From Silene noctiflora (lineage: Eukaryota; Streptophyta; Magnoliopsida; Caryophyllales; Caryophyllaceae), in assembly GCA_009801015.1 (NCBI GenBank), contig VHZZ01006971.1, positions 17,601 to 42,391 on the forward strand: DNA of 24,791 bases. Direction: 5' to 3'. Shown here one piece after another: positions 11,348-21,360 of this stretch (its first letter is position 1; the number at the start of each line of letters is the position of its first letter). The notes under the pieces are model-generated. The model was given only the letters and a program-made list of their open reading frames with translations, searched no databases and was not told the origin of the DNA. Both the position numbers and the translations under genes were made by a program.

Positions 11348-14300
11348 CTACCTCTTAGAACGTTCTATGAATTCACTTGGAATATCTTTCCCTTTGTAAG
11401 AAGCCAGGACTCCTTTTATTTCAGGTCTGGACATACCAACATCTGTTCAACAGGCAAAGAAAGGAAGACAGAGTGAGAAGAGTTTATTGGATGCAGTACT
11501 TCCTGGCACATGGCAACCAGTAACAACAGCAGCAACAAAGCCCAATCTCAAAATGAATTGAGTTTCGTAACATGAATATCATTTGAAGACGTCAATGAAA
11601 AGTGAAAAGTACTCACATTCAAGAAATGGGATGAGGTCAATCAGTGTTGTATCGCCATCTTCGTTCTTCCACGGTTTGATAGGAATACAGTTCTCAAGCT
11701 GAAGGCAGTTATCAAGTGCATGTCCACTCACATAGATAATCCTTGAAGGATCCCTATTTAACTTGGAAAGGTCCTGCAAAGAAGTTGCTAAGTTAAGCAC
11801 TACCACTATTTTCACTCTTTACTCTCATCTTAAGAACATAGTATTTGGCAGATTTCTCGTCATTTTGATAAAATGGAAGAAGAAAATATATAGAACAATA
11901 ATACGAAACAAAATACCGACCCTGTAATATTTTCCGTCCTGATATTTTGTGTCTCTCCTTGTTAAGTAGTGCATCACACCTTTATCCATGAACTTCTGGA
12001 TAATAGATGGGTCAGCCTAAAAAGCAAAAACAATATGTATTAGGCAAATTTTAAGTTAAAGGGCTAAGGATGTCTTATATAGAAAAACCGTCATAAATAA
12101 AAACTAAACTAAACTAAACTAAGACTAATCCCCAATCCACCCTACACAGACCACCATAACCCCCGTAGACCTAAGCTGCTCTCCCTTCATTTAGCGTGCC
12201 TGCAAGGCGGTCTGCCAACTGCCTTCACCGTGCCAGGCACCAGCAAGTCGGCCTCCACCAACATGCCAGCATCTATCTCCACTCCTTTTATCCCTTCTCT
12301 ACAAGGGTTCACTAAGACAAAGCCTGTCCTGGGGTGCCATATGGTTTGGGAATCAATGGCCAAATCCAAAGAAGACTGCCGTAAGCGGTTCTAGCCACCT
12401 ATGGCACGATTTTTCAGCACCACAACGCGGCACTGGAAAAAATGGAACCCTTTTCTGGGCAAAGGGTGGAGGTGGGGTCACAAGGAGGATTAGTGGTGGT
12501 GCGTGGTTTCCGTGGTGGTAGGGGAAGGAAGGTCAAAGGGGAGAGGAGGGGGTGGGGACGTGGGATCGCTGGGCTCCGGCTAGTCCTATGGTGGGGTAGC
12601 ACTGGTCTGTGGTTTGGTCCAGTAGGGACGGGTGGCTGTGGTGGAGTGGTGTAGATAGGTGATGAATGAGACTAATGATATACGAGAATAAAAGATACTT
12701 GATTAGATGGAACAACTGAAGTGATCTTTTTGGATAAAGCGATCTTAAGCCATGTTCTTTTAGACTTAAAGTGTTACAACTTAATTGAATTACTGGACGA
12801 AAATGAACTGAACTGCAATTAAAGCCGGAACACCAAGTCCTTACCCTAGAATTACTCGTATTAATGTATTATGCATACACATTACCATATGTTGCAATAA
12901 ATATATTGGTTCAAACAGGGTGCAAAGGCCAATACACATTAACATACAACGAAGCTGAGATTTCAACTTGGGATGTCATGCACCCATACATATGACCAAA
13001 AGCACTAGGGCAAAAGTGAAATACCTTATTGGTTTAAAAAAAAACTACATTAAAACTAACATACCTGATCATCGTAAATGACTATCTCATAAACCTGAGA
13101 CATTTGCTGCAAGAAATCGTCTAGTCCTGGCCTCTTGTAAGTACGCCAACCTCTTTCACGCTATAGAGTACAGAGCAAGAGAAAAAGTAATTATTCAGAA
13201 GGCTCCAGTATTGTTCAATCTTAATATTACACCTGCTTTGGAGGTATCTGACATTGTCTAAGAATCTAATCACAACCCCCAAACATCTTAACGTGACACC
13301 TGTTTTTAGGCACGAGGTACACTTGAGGCAAGGAGGTGAGAGGCGACAAAGTTCAATATGAAGGCTCACGCCTTATAGACAAAGTGCAAGAGGAAGGCGC
13401 AGGTTTTTACAAACAAATTTGTATTTTCTAGCTATTTTTGAGCAATGTGCCAAAAGGGGATAACATGACAAAGAGAAGGGATAATAAAAGAACTATAAGA
13501 AACAACATTAAAATTGCATAGTATTGTGCCTCGGTGGTTGTACCTTGTCTATAAGACTGTAGCTATAAGGCACACTTACGAAATACCAAGACGTTTTGGT
13601 TAGTGCGGTCAGTAGGCCTTGAGCTTAAGCATGCCGGCACTTCTAAGCCAACAATATAAGGGGGAGTTTGGTATGGGTGGTGTTTGGAACTTGATTCCTA
13701 ATAGCCTAATACTTCATGTCTTGGTTCAGTTTTGGAATCAAAAATCAAACCATTTTGCAAATTTATTTTATTAATTTTGAATTATTGCTTATGTCATACT
13801 GAATGAAAAGTTTCACAAAACTATTACTCCCTCCGATCCAGACAAATGGTAACATAGGGAAAAAGTGGTTATTTAAGAAAAGGTGGAAAAGTGAGGGTTG
13901 AAGTAGGAAAGTTTGATTGGGGCCACATGGGTTTAGGTGGATTAAATAGGTAGTTGGTGAGTGGGTGGTAAAGTTGTAAATAGGTAGTGAATTTAAGGGT
14001 AATTTAGTCATTTTTCATGCCAAATATAGTATGTTACCATTGGTCTGGATCGGAGGGAGTATGATTAATATTGTGTAAACTTTATGTATGTGAGATAAAG
14101 TTTCTAATAATTTTGTCATTAGCATGGTATCAAGTATTTCCCCTCCTCTCTATTTTTTTTTAAATAGAAAATTTAGAATATAATATTTTCGAAATTTTAT
14201 TTAATAGAAAGAATTAGCATCGATTCTCAAAGATCAAAATTTACAATATTTTTCAAATTACTACCCAAAACAATTAAAAATAATAGTCATGTAAAAAATG

Positions 14301-17300
14301 AAGTGCACAACAGTGCCAATAGAAAATAAATAACTACATTGGTTTCCTTTGTAGATCAATTAGTATGTATGTTATTCTTACCTTCCACTCACTATATATC
14401 AATGTTTCTTTTACGTCGAGAACAAGAGTCATAACCCTTTGTTGTTGGAACATTTCATCCATGTCTGGTAGAAGTTTATCAGAGACAGGTTCTGCAATCT
14501 CCTGAATTAATATATACATAATATGGTATTAGCCAATAGAGCAAGTGTAGGAACAATATATCAGAAACGAAAGTAAAGCCGAAAAGCATGACCTTGACAT
14601 GTTCTTCAATTAGCCTCCTCAGACTGAGATAATTATTGACAGCTTTAGAAGGAACTAAGTAGGCACAAGAAAGAAATAAGCAAAATAAGAGGGACAACAA
14701 ATGTCCAGAAAATGGGAGATAAGAATTACAAGAGTGCAAAGGTTACACAATCTGAACTACTTTATTTACAGGATAACATTTTCCTTAATACTGTTCTTAC
14801 AGACGTAAGATGGTTATGTACATGAACAATTTATCTTCTAGCTGAAATAATAGGAATAGAATATACATAAGAGGATAAAGGATCCCTCAAGCTTCAAAAG
14901 TACAAGAATTCCTAATCACACCCAAAGAAGGAAAAGGGCAACAATAACAGATAGATGAATCAGTTAATCAAAAGTAAGATCGAAAGCTTCTCCTAAGATT
15001 AGGAACTAGCTCTAAGAATGCTAAAGCTAGATATAACACAAGGGAAAAAAACTGTCTGATAATTCAGAAAATAAGAGGCAGGGGCAAAGAAAAGGAGAAC
15101 GCGCAATCCTTACTTGTCATGACAGCAGTGTAGACCAGATGAGGAAGATCCTGGTACAAAATTAAAGAAACTCAGTCTAGCAACTGAAAATTAATGTGAG
15201 ACATGACAAACTAAAATTCAGTGTATAAGTAAGGATTTAAAAAAAAAAATAATAATAATAATTATCAAATACCTCAAACTATTTAGCGAAATAGGGTCCA
15301 AGTAGAATCGGATTTTGGAAAGCTAAGCAAAGGAAACGCCATGGCAGCACTGGTGTAAGTGTGTCTTAATTTGAGAAGGCGCGAGCCCCAATGAGGTGAT
15401 GGGGTCCCAAGGGGATGAGGCGGAAGGCGAAGGCAAGCGCCTTTTGGATACAAGCCGCATTGATTTTTCAACGAACATCCATATTTTACAATCAAATTTT
15501 GTGCGAGAATAGTCCCGTTTTTGTTTTAAAGAAGGCTAACATGTATTTACAAGTGAGATAGGGGGAGGAAAAGAAGGGTAAAATAAAAGAATTTGGAAAA
15601 ACAATATGGAATTGCATAGCAATGTGCCTCGGGTGCGCCTCGTGCGCCTTTTGTATTCCATGCGCCTCAGGCACACAGATGTGATTTGGTTGGTGCCTCG
15701 CTACGCCTTGCGCCTAGGCGCTCCTCAAGCGAGCTTTTTTAAACTAAGTTGTGTGTGTTTTGCCAACATATTCTATATTGTGTCTTAAGTAGATACGGAA
15801 GTGACAAATTAGTATCAGCGTACTCCTTGGGATGGGTATAAGAGAGTTTGATTGCCCTCTGCGTTATTAATTTGTTGATAAGAGTGTAGTACATCTAAAG
15901 ATTAAAAAATTCATGGGTGGAGTCGTGTTTGAACCCGTGACCTACGGGAAGGAATGACACAACCAACTCAGCTCGAATGACTTCATGTCTCGAAAATTAT
16001 GAAGCCACCACGTGAGCTGGCGTCTCCTGTTTTCTCAGTTTCGGAAAATCTGATCCTACGTGGACCCTAGTATGCTAGAATACATAAATGACTTGCAGCA
16101 AAGGGTGCAAAGTGGGCTATGCTGAGTTGTGCCCTTGGCCTAGAACCCTAAGTGGCCTGGCAGCCTGCGTGGGAGGCCTACCATGTCAGACTGTGCCATA
16201 CCTATCTGAAAATTTAATGTCCAAACCCATGGGCTAGCCCGATAATGCCCAAAAAGAAAAACCACACATTTACGAAAAACAACTGTGCAGAGAAACTGCA
16301 AGATGAGTACAAGAATATAACATTCTAAATAGCCTCATATATGAGACGTGTCAATGGCCTTGTCAGTGGGTTTGTGCCACTAGGCAGTCGTGCCAACCTG
16401 TGTAAAGCACGAAATTTTCCCAATTTCAAGTGTACGCCTACATACGACCTCAAAACATTAGCTTTAATAGGGAATGAACTTCTGCATTCCGGGTCAAACA
16501 GCTGTATAACAGCTGGGATGCATCAAGTTTTTACAATCTATGTTTAAAACATACATGTCCTTTCCCATCAAGCAAACTATATCTGGTTGCAAAATGATTT
16601 AACGGATTAAATCAAAACCAACCTCTTTCTGTCTGTAGTCGTCGTGTAATATCTCAGCTCAAATTAAGTAGTTGTGTAAGTGTTTAACATCCCAAAGAGT
16701 AAATATACTAAGAAAAGATTTTGTACGTAAGCAGAATTTTTTGACTTACATAAATAGTAACAGTGGAATCCACTAAGGAGAGATTGATCGATGAACGGAA
16801 GGTCTTTGTCTTCTCATCAACTTCATCAGCAGTATATGCTACACAAGTGAAAATAATGCTCAACTCAAATAGGGTCAAAACTAAAACAAAGTGAAATTTA
16901 CCAACCATGGAATTATGAAGAGATCCTTCCTTAATGTGAAAGAAACACTGGAACAAGTAGCAGATGCGAGAAAAAGTTGAAATACTGCAGTCAAGCGTCT
17001 TAATTGAAGTTAAAATAGGTAAATGGCCAGCCTAGCACAAGTATGGTCAATCGATAATTTTTTGGTCACTGTATCCGCACCTGAACATAGCGTGTTCCAG
17101 TCAAGCATAAATATTTATGGTCAATAGATAATTCCTACCTTTGAAGAGTATCCATCCATCCCATGAAAGATCCAACCCGTCAATCAAACATAGCGTGTAG
17201 ATTAAATAAACAGTTGTTAAACTAGATGGTTTAATTAAAAGAAAGCGAAAGCAGAGAAAAGAATACCGTAAGTGGCATATCCAGCGGTGCCGAGAATGGC

Positions 17301-17492
17301 AGCGGAGGTGGTAAAGGCGGCGAATTTGAAAAAGGAGGAAGCTTTCCAGGCCTTTGGATAAACTGGAGGAGGATCGGCCATCACCGTCGATGACTTGGAT
17401 GAAAAGAAATCCGAGTGAAAACGCCGGCTAATACGCAGCGTTTTCGGACGGGTTAGATGGGAAGACAGCCGTATTATGGCTCGTGTAACCAT
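11348..17492 (-). CDS. TIM50: Mitochondrial import inner membrane translocase subunit TIM50, 9 exons
   Basis: Minus-strand coding exons in order: 17492-17267, 16838-16750, 15150-15114, 14654-14593, 14501-14382, 13160-13065, 12016-11921, 11773-11617, 11442-11348. All junctions are GT-AG and phases match, giving 978 nt, 325 aa. TIM50 is the presequence receptor of the TIM23 complex: an inner-membrane protein with a large intermembrane-space domain. Residues 1-30 are rich in Arg/Ser with no acidic residue before D28, fitting a mitochondrial presequence. A membrane segment lies at about 57-77. The FCP1/HAD-like domain runs from about 160 to 295, with [10 protein letters not shown] (D167), [23 protein letters not shown] and a DLIPFLEY end. 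TIM50 proteins keep this fold without needing phosphatase activity. The start ATG has A at -3 and G at +4. The C-terminus stops soon after EFIERSKR, so it is shorter than some plant homologues. Confidence 0.94.
12101..12120. repeat. (AAACT)4 microsatellite
   Basis: Four perfect AAACT units lie in TIM50 intron 6, at the border of the GC-rich block that follows. Confidence 0.9.
12123..12660. other. GC-rich inserted block in TIM50 intron 6, origin unknown
   Basis: The intron at 12017-13064 is AT-rich except for this block. From 12123 to about 12430 the plus strand is C-rich. From about 12440 to 12660 it is strongly G-rich, with many GGTGG and GGGG words. The composition contrast suggests an insertion. 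The minus strand, with a C-rich leader followed by a short open frame at 12187-12369, could be a decayed retroposon or captured gene fragment, but I recognise no domain and found no clear terminal repeats or target duplications. Confidence 0.4.
12538..12564 (+). other. Potential G-quadruplex motif
   Basis: Four G-runs of at least three (GGGG, GGGGG, GGGG, GGG) are separated by loops of 6, 1 and 4 bases, fitting the G3+N1-7 pattern. The G-rich strand is the template strand for TIM50, so the pre-mRNA would carry the C-rich form. Confidence 0.55.
13308..13580. repeat. AAGGCG/CGCCTT repeat, copy A (TIM50 intron 5)
   Basis: A diverged dispersed repeat. The left part has AGGAGGTGAGAGGCG and AGGAAGGCGC; the right part has ATTGCATAGTATTGTGCCTC and AAGGCACAC. 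It matches copy B at 15373-15740 in the same orientation and order, but has lost most of the GC-rich words. Confidence 0.6.
13827..14059. mobile_element. Stowaway-like (Tc1/mariner) MITE
   Basis: This 233-bp element begins CTCCCTCCGATCCAGAC and ends with the complementary GTCTGGATCGGAGGGAG. The inverted repeats extend about 30 bp with very few mismatches. TA dinucleotides flank it (13825-13826 and 14060-14061). CTCCCTCCG termini, TA target duplication and size are diagnostic of Stowaway MITEs. The interior is non-coding. It sits in TIM50 intron 5 (13161-14381). Confidence 0.95.
15373..15740. repeat. AAGGCG/CGCCTT repeat, copy B (TIM50 intron 2)
   Basis: The left third is rich in AAGGCG and GAGGCG words; the right third carries the complementary set (GTGCGCCTCGTGCGCC, CTTGCGCCTAGGCGC), so the ends could fold together. 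The middle is AT-rich. It lies in the intron at 15151-16749 and is homologous to copy A. The layout resembles a non-autonomous DNA transposon, but exact termini and a target duplication were not established. Confidence 0.6.
15910..15985 (-). mobile_element. tRNA-derived SINE-like remnant
   Basis: Read on the minus strand, a box A match (AGCTGAGTTGGT, 15973-15962) is followed about 30 bases later by a box B match (CGGGTTCAAACAC, near 15937), the spacing of RNA polymerase III internal promoters. There is no cloverleaf-quality tRNA. It lies in TIM50 intron 2, in the same orientation as the gene. Confidence 0.45.
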
Positions 17493-18219
17493 TGTGCCTG
17501 GTGTTCGTGAGCAAGGAAAACAAAAAGGACAAAGAGAGGAGGGTTTTAGAGTTTCAGGTCAGGGTTTTGGAGGTTTGTTTATTTACCGACTAACAAACAA
17601 TTCATCTCCAGATTTATCTTGTGAAAAAAAAAACAACAGATTTTGATCAATAATAATATTTTTTTTTGGAGTAGGGTAATTAAAGACTTGAATTTGATAA
17701 TAAATAATTATTTGTGGTCAAATTTGAATATTTTTATTTGGCTTTTTTATATTTATAAAACCAGTTAATTACCATATAAGGATTTTGTATCTAACCTTAA
17801 TTACTCCATATATGGTTAGGTTATAGTTAAAAAAAATTATATCACAAGATTTAGGAATTGAAAGTGTCGCATGTCAATTGGTAATTGGGAGTGAATGATT
17901 GATGAGTTAGGTGGTGGGTATTGGCGATTTTAACTTTTAACGTTACAATAAAATCTAAGCATAAATACTTAAACACTGAATGAAATATCGTACATTGTCC
18001 CTTCTATTTGATGCTCGGAAGTCATTTTTTCACGTTTCTTGCACAAGTCAATTATTTGCCCTCGCCCGAGTTAGTTATCGGTTGTTATAATAAATAGTTC
18101 GTACTTGTTTGGTATAAGTTAAAGTTTTTCTTATATTAGTATATCTACATGCATGGACTCCTTGTTGTCGGTATTTCACCTTCTACTTATACTCCATATT
18201 TTGTACCGTATATTATTAG
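17493..18219 (-). promoter_or_regulatory. TIM50 5' leader and upstream region
   Basis: On the minus strand the first ~90 bases above the start codon are pyrimidine-rich with two AAAACCCT words, a composition common in plant housekeeping 5' leaders. Beyond about 17620 the sequence is very AT-rich, and no single TATA box stands out. The promoter is inferred from position only. Confidence 0.4.
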
Positions 18220-18823
18220 GGAAGGCGCTACTCATACACGAGGTGTATGAGATTTTTCATACACGATCAATGAAATTGCGCCACGTGGCAAACTCAAGTA
18301 AACTTCTTATGGTTAAGCAAGGGTTAGTTTAGTAATTTGACATATGTGGTTAATAGGTTAACTACATGTAGTTAACATTATTTTAATCAATGAAATTAGG
18401 GTTTATTTTCGAAAAATTAATCAAATGAAATTAGGGTTTATTTTCGAAATTAGGTTCAATTGATTAGGGTTTATTTTAATCAAATGAAATATTTTCGAAA
18501 AACTAGGGTTTAATCAATCGTTTTTTATTACTCAATTTTGAAAAAAAGTTAGATAGATTTTGATGTTGGTTAATCATTTAATCTAAATAACAAATAAAAC
18601 AATAAAAATTACTTAACTAAATGAAATTAAAGAAAATGAAAACAAATAATAACATTCCAAAAATAATGTTAACTACATGTAGTTAACCTATTAACCACAT
18701 ATGTCAAATTACCAAACTAACCCTTGCTTAACCATATGAAGTTTACTTGAGTTAGACATGTGGCGCAATCTCATTCGATGTGTATGAGATTTTCATACAC
18801 CTCGTGTATGAGTAGCATTTTCC
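18220..18823. mobile_element. Mutator-like MITE (MULE-TIR), 604 bp
   Basis: Long inverted repeats of about 165 bp (18220-18384 and 18660-18823) are about 90% alike by eye and both begin GGAA. They share GCTACTCATACACGAGGTGT, GGTTAAGCAAGGGTTAGTTT and AACTACATGTAGTTAAC. The flanks are TATTATTAG (18211-18219) and TATTAGTAG (18824-18832), a 9-bp duplication with one mismatch, as expected for Mutator elements. The 275-bp interior has no transposase. It is in the TIM50 upstream region, about 730 bp from the start codon. Confidence 0.88.
18385..18512. repeat. Degenerate ~35-bp tandem repeats with telo-box motifs inside the MULE MITE
   Basis: Two to three degenerate copies of a unit with core ATGAAATTAGGGTTTATTTT lie between the inverted repeats. 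TTAGGGTTT, the reverse complement of the plant telo-box AAACCCTAA, occurs at 18396-18404, 18431-18439 and 18464-18472; a one-base variant, CTAGGGTTT, is at 18504-18512. Confidence 0.75.
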
Positions 18824-18832
18824 TATTAGTAG

Positions 18833-19961
18833 ACCCACTTTGTTGGGGGCATAATACACATTTTACACTTGACATTGACACCCATTGAATATGAGTTTTA
18901 CAAGGTTTGTTATGCCTTCCATATTCTAGAACCTACCATCCATGTCTGCCTAACTACCAAAATATTACTCTTTTTAAATTAGCTTATTAGTGGTGTAATT
19001 GAATTTGTAAACTGTCATTGAAATGGTCGTGCCCTCTAATTTTAATTAATCTTGCATGTGCTAGAAATAAGGGTGATTCTAGAGAAGGTGTAGGGGTTCG
19101 TCTACACTCCTTAAAACAAAAATATTTCAGGCAGGAACATAGCAATGTTATTACTTGGCTTCAGTGGTAAAGGGTGGTATTTTCATTTGTAGATGTTGAG
19201 GGGTTCAATTCTCTATGTGGCCAATTCTTTTTCCCTTGTTTTGGAAATGGCAATAAAAATTAGTAGTTGTTCTTTCATGGACAAACATTACTCTTTCCTG
19301 GACTCTTTGTCATTATTTTTCCATACCTTACCCTTCATAAAAAAACAAAATAAACAAACTCTCTCTAATTTCCTTCCTCATAAATTAATCAAATCCGTCA
19401 AATTACTCATATATGAACGCTAGTTCTCATGTCGATCAAGTAATAGTTTTAATTTATTAACTTTATTAAGTATGCTATGAGAGAGAAATATAATTTGAAA
19501 TAATGAAATTAGGGTTTGAAGAAATTATCAATGAAAACAATTATTTGGGGGCGGAAATTTGCCAGCCATAGCCATGGCAGTAGTGGCCTCTGTCACGGGT
19601 GGAATCTTGGCCATATTGGTTCTGCCTCGAGCCAATAAAACCATAACTCTGTATAGTCCTTTTAAATTCCCGGAATATGTACACAGTGGAAAGTCATCTT
19701 CTCTTACTACATCTGTACTTGAATGGCAACTTGTGAACGCCTAGAATATGTACAATGTGTAATTCTAAAGCATTCTTATTTGGTGGCAGGTGGCAAGGTG
19801 GTGGTGGCTGAGTCATTATTATTGGATTGAAATAAAACACTCCATAGGAAAATAAAGGTGTAAAAATGATAAGAGTATATTGGTCATTCATGTCTATGAT
19901 TGAGTAAATCATGTCCATGAATGAGCATCACTTTAAAAATTGGGTGTGATCTTTCTAGGGA
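18833..19961. other. AT-rich region between the MULE MITE and the LTR element
   Basis: About 1.1 kb with no supported gene. It contains a SINE-like remnant near 19155-19215. Short open frames here (for example 19193-19423 and 19559-19744) show no domain or codon-usage support. Confidence 0.6.
19155..19215 (+). mobile_element. tRNA-derived SINE-like remnant
   Basis: A box A-like TGGCTTCAGTGGTAAAG is followed by a box B-like GGGGTTCAATTCTC about 35 bases later. It could be the head of a decayed tRNA-derived SINE. No tail or target duplications were found. Confidence 0.35.
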
Positions 19962-20225
19962 TGTGATGAGTAGATTTTAGTTGCATTTTACCCCTCATTT
20001 ATACCTTATTCCGACTCGATTTTGCGTGCTTAATTGATTAAATAGCTCATTTTCATTACTAATTTATAATAATTAGTCATCTTAGTTAGATTTAATAAAT
20101 AGTCGGGTTATTAATATATTATTCATGTTAATATTTTTTTATTAATTTAATGCGTAGGCGAGACGGGATTGTGAAACGATATTAGTAGCAAATATCGAAC
20201 AAGGCAAATTGGTTATAAATGACAA

Positions 20226-20251
20226 AGTCAAGGTCAACCTTGACCTTGACC
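20226..20251. promoter_or_regulatory. Palindromic cluster of four W-boxes in the LTR
   Basis: TTGACC is present at 20240-20245 and 20246-20251 on the plus strand. TTGACC (20232-20237) and TTGACT (20226-20231) are present on the minus strand. The arms GTCAAGGTCAA and TTGACCTTGAC form a perfect 11-bp inverted repeat around CC. TTGAC(C/T) is the WRKY-factor W-box. Function is inferred. Confidence 0.6.
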
Positions 20252-21352
20252 AAACCCCTTCCATCGTCTTCATTATTCGTATTCCATCATCATCACCATC
20301 ATCAATTCATCTTTCACCCTTCATCACCACCATCAATCATCACCTTCATCAATCACCATCATTCGTTCACCGCCATTATTGGCAACCACGGGAGCCTAAC
20401 ACCACCACGTCATCAACTTCACCATCATCCATCATCATCAGCTGCCATCATCAACAACGCAACCACATACAACAAACCGTTTCCCTCTAACGTGCAACCG
20501 ACAGCCGTCACCTCCTCACCGGCCTGGACAACGCAACATACCTCCTTTTCTGAAATATCCAGTGCCGGCCTGGTCACCGGAGGTCGGCCAAACCGACTCT
20601 CAACACCCCTTCATCCTTCAATATGCGTAGACACTCAATTCCTTATTGCCCCCTGCCAGTACACCGGCCTCCGTCCCCAGGCTGCCATGCACACCCTCAT
20701 CAAATTCTCCCCTTGCTTCAACAATGTTCGACGCCAGGCATCACGCGGTCGGTCAACCGCCCTGGAGAGAAATTAAGAAAAGACAAAAGAAAGGAAGGAA
20801 GGTGGGGTTAGTTGTCTTTAGGCAGCGTTTGTAGATACCTCATTTCTACACCCTTCGTCAAACACCCAGTGATGATTGAGTTGCATGTTTAATATATGAA
20901 GCGATAATATGACATCTCATTAATTCGTCGATAAATAATTGCCTAAAAAGTCGTGTCAACTCATTTATTGTCATCTACGTGCAAATACGGTCGTTTTGAC
21001 AATAATTAGAGTGCATTTGGAGTCCGGGTCAGAAACTGTCTTCATTATTAGAAACAATCTTCATTTTCTCAAAAGAACCGTCTCAAATCTGAATAGGGAT
21101 ATTTCTAGAATTCCTAAATAATATCTAAATATTTTAAAATTTCGAAAATACCATGTTTTGACGGAATAAGGAAAACAAATCATTTCCAAACTCTGAAAAC
21201 GCGTAAAATCTTTGATGCTGAAGGAGAAAAAGCTCTAGGAGAGGACGCACAACCTGCTGCGCCTCTTCCTGGGCTTGATTCCTGTAGTATCCAAAACTTT
21301 CCGGATTTTTTTCCTAATTTCAATTCTTCCAAAACTCTCACCTCGTGATTAG

Positions 21353-21360
21353 TATAAATA
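21353..21360 (+). promoter_or_regulatory. TATA box of the LTR promoter
   Basis: TATAAATA followed by GAGGCC, in a good plant core-promoter context. Transcription would start about 30 bases downstream, near 21385, marking the U3/R border of the LTR. Confidence 0.65.

Noticed and set aside
12187..12369. 60-codon minus-strand frame that might be a LINE ORF1 or captured gene piece
   Set aside because: No domain recognised and no flanking retroposon structure; kept only as part of an unexplained GC-rich block.
15910..15985. A functional tRNA gene on the minus strand
   Set aside because: Box A and B matches are present but no acceptor stem or anticodon arm can be formed; SINE-like remnant is the better reading.
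16095..16410. GGCC-rich stretch with words like CCATGGGC and GTGCCA in TIM50 intron 2
   Set aside because: It vaguely resembles GGCCCG-type repeats in plant hAT elements, but I found neither termini nor target duplication.
18840..18930. TGTTGGGGGCATAATAC as a possible LTR start
   Set aside because: No matching end, primer site or second copy nearby; it directly follows the MULE target duplication and may be unique DNA.
20219..20776. 185-codon plus-strand open frame, rich in His, Pro and Ser
   Set aside because: It lies within the LTR and arises from CATCAT/CACCAC low-complexity DNA; no domain, and a second frame is equally open.
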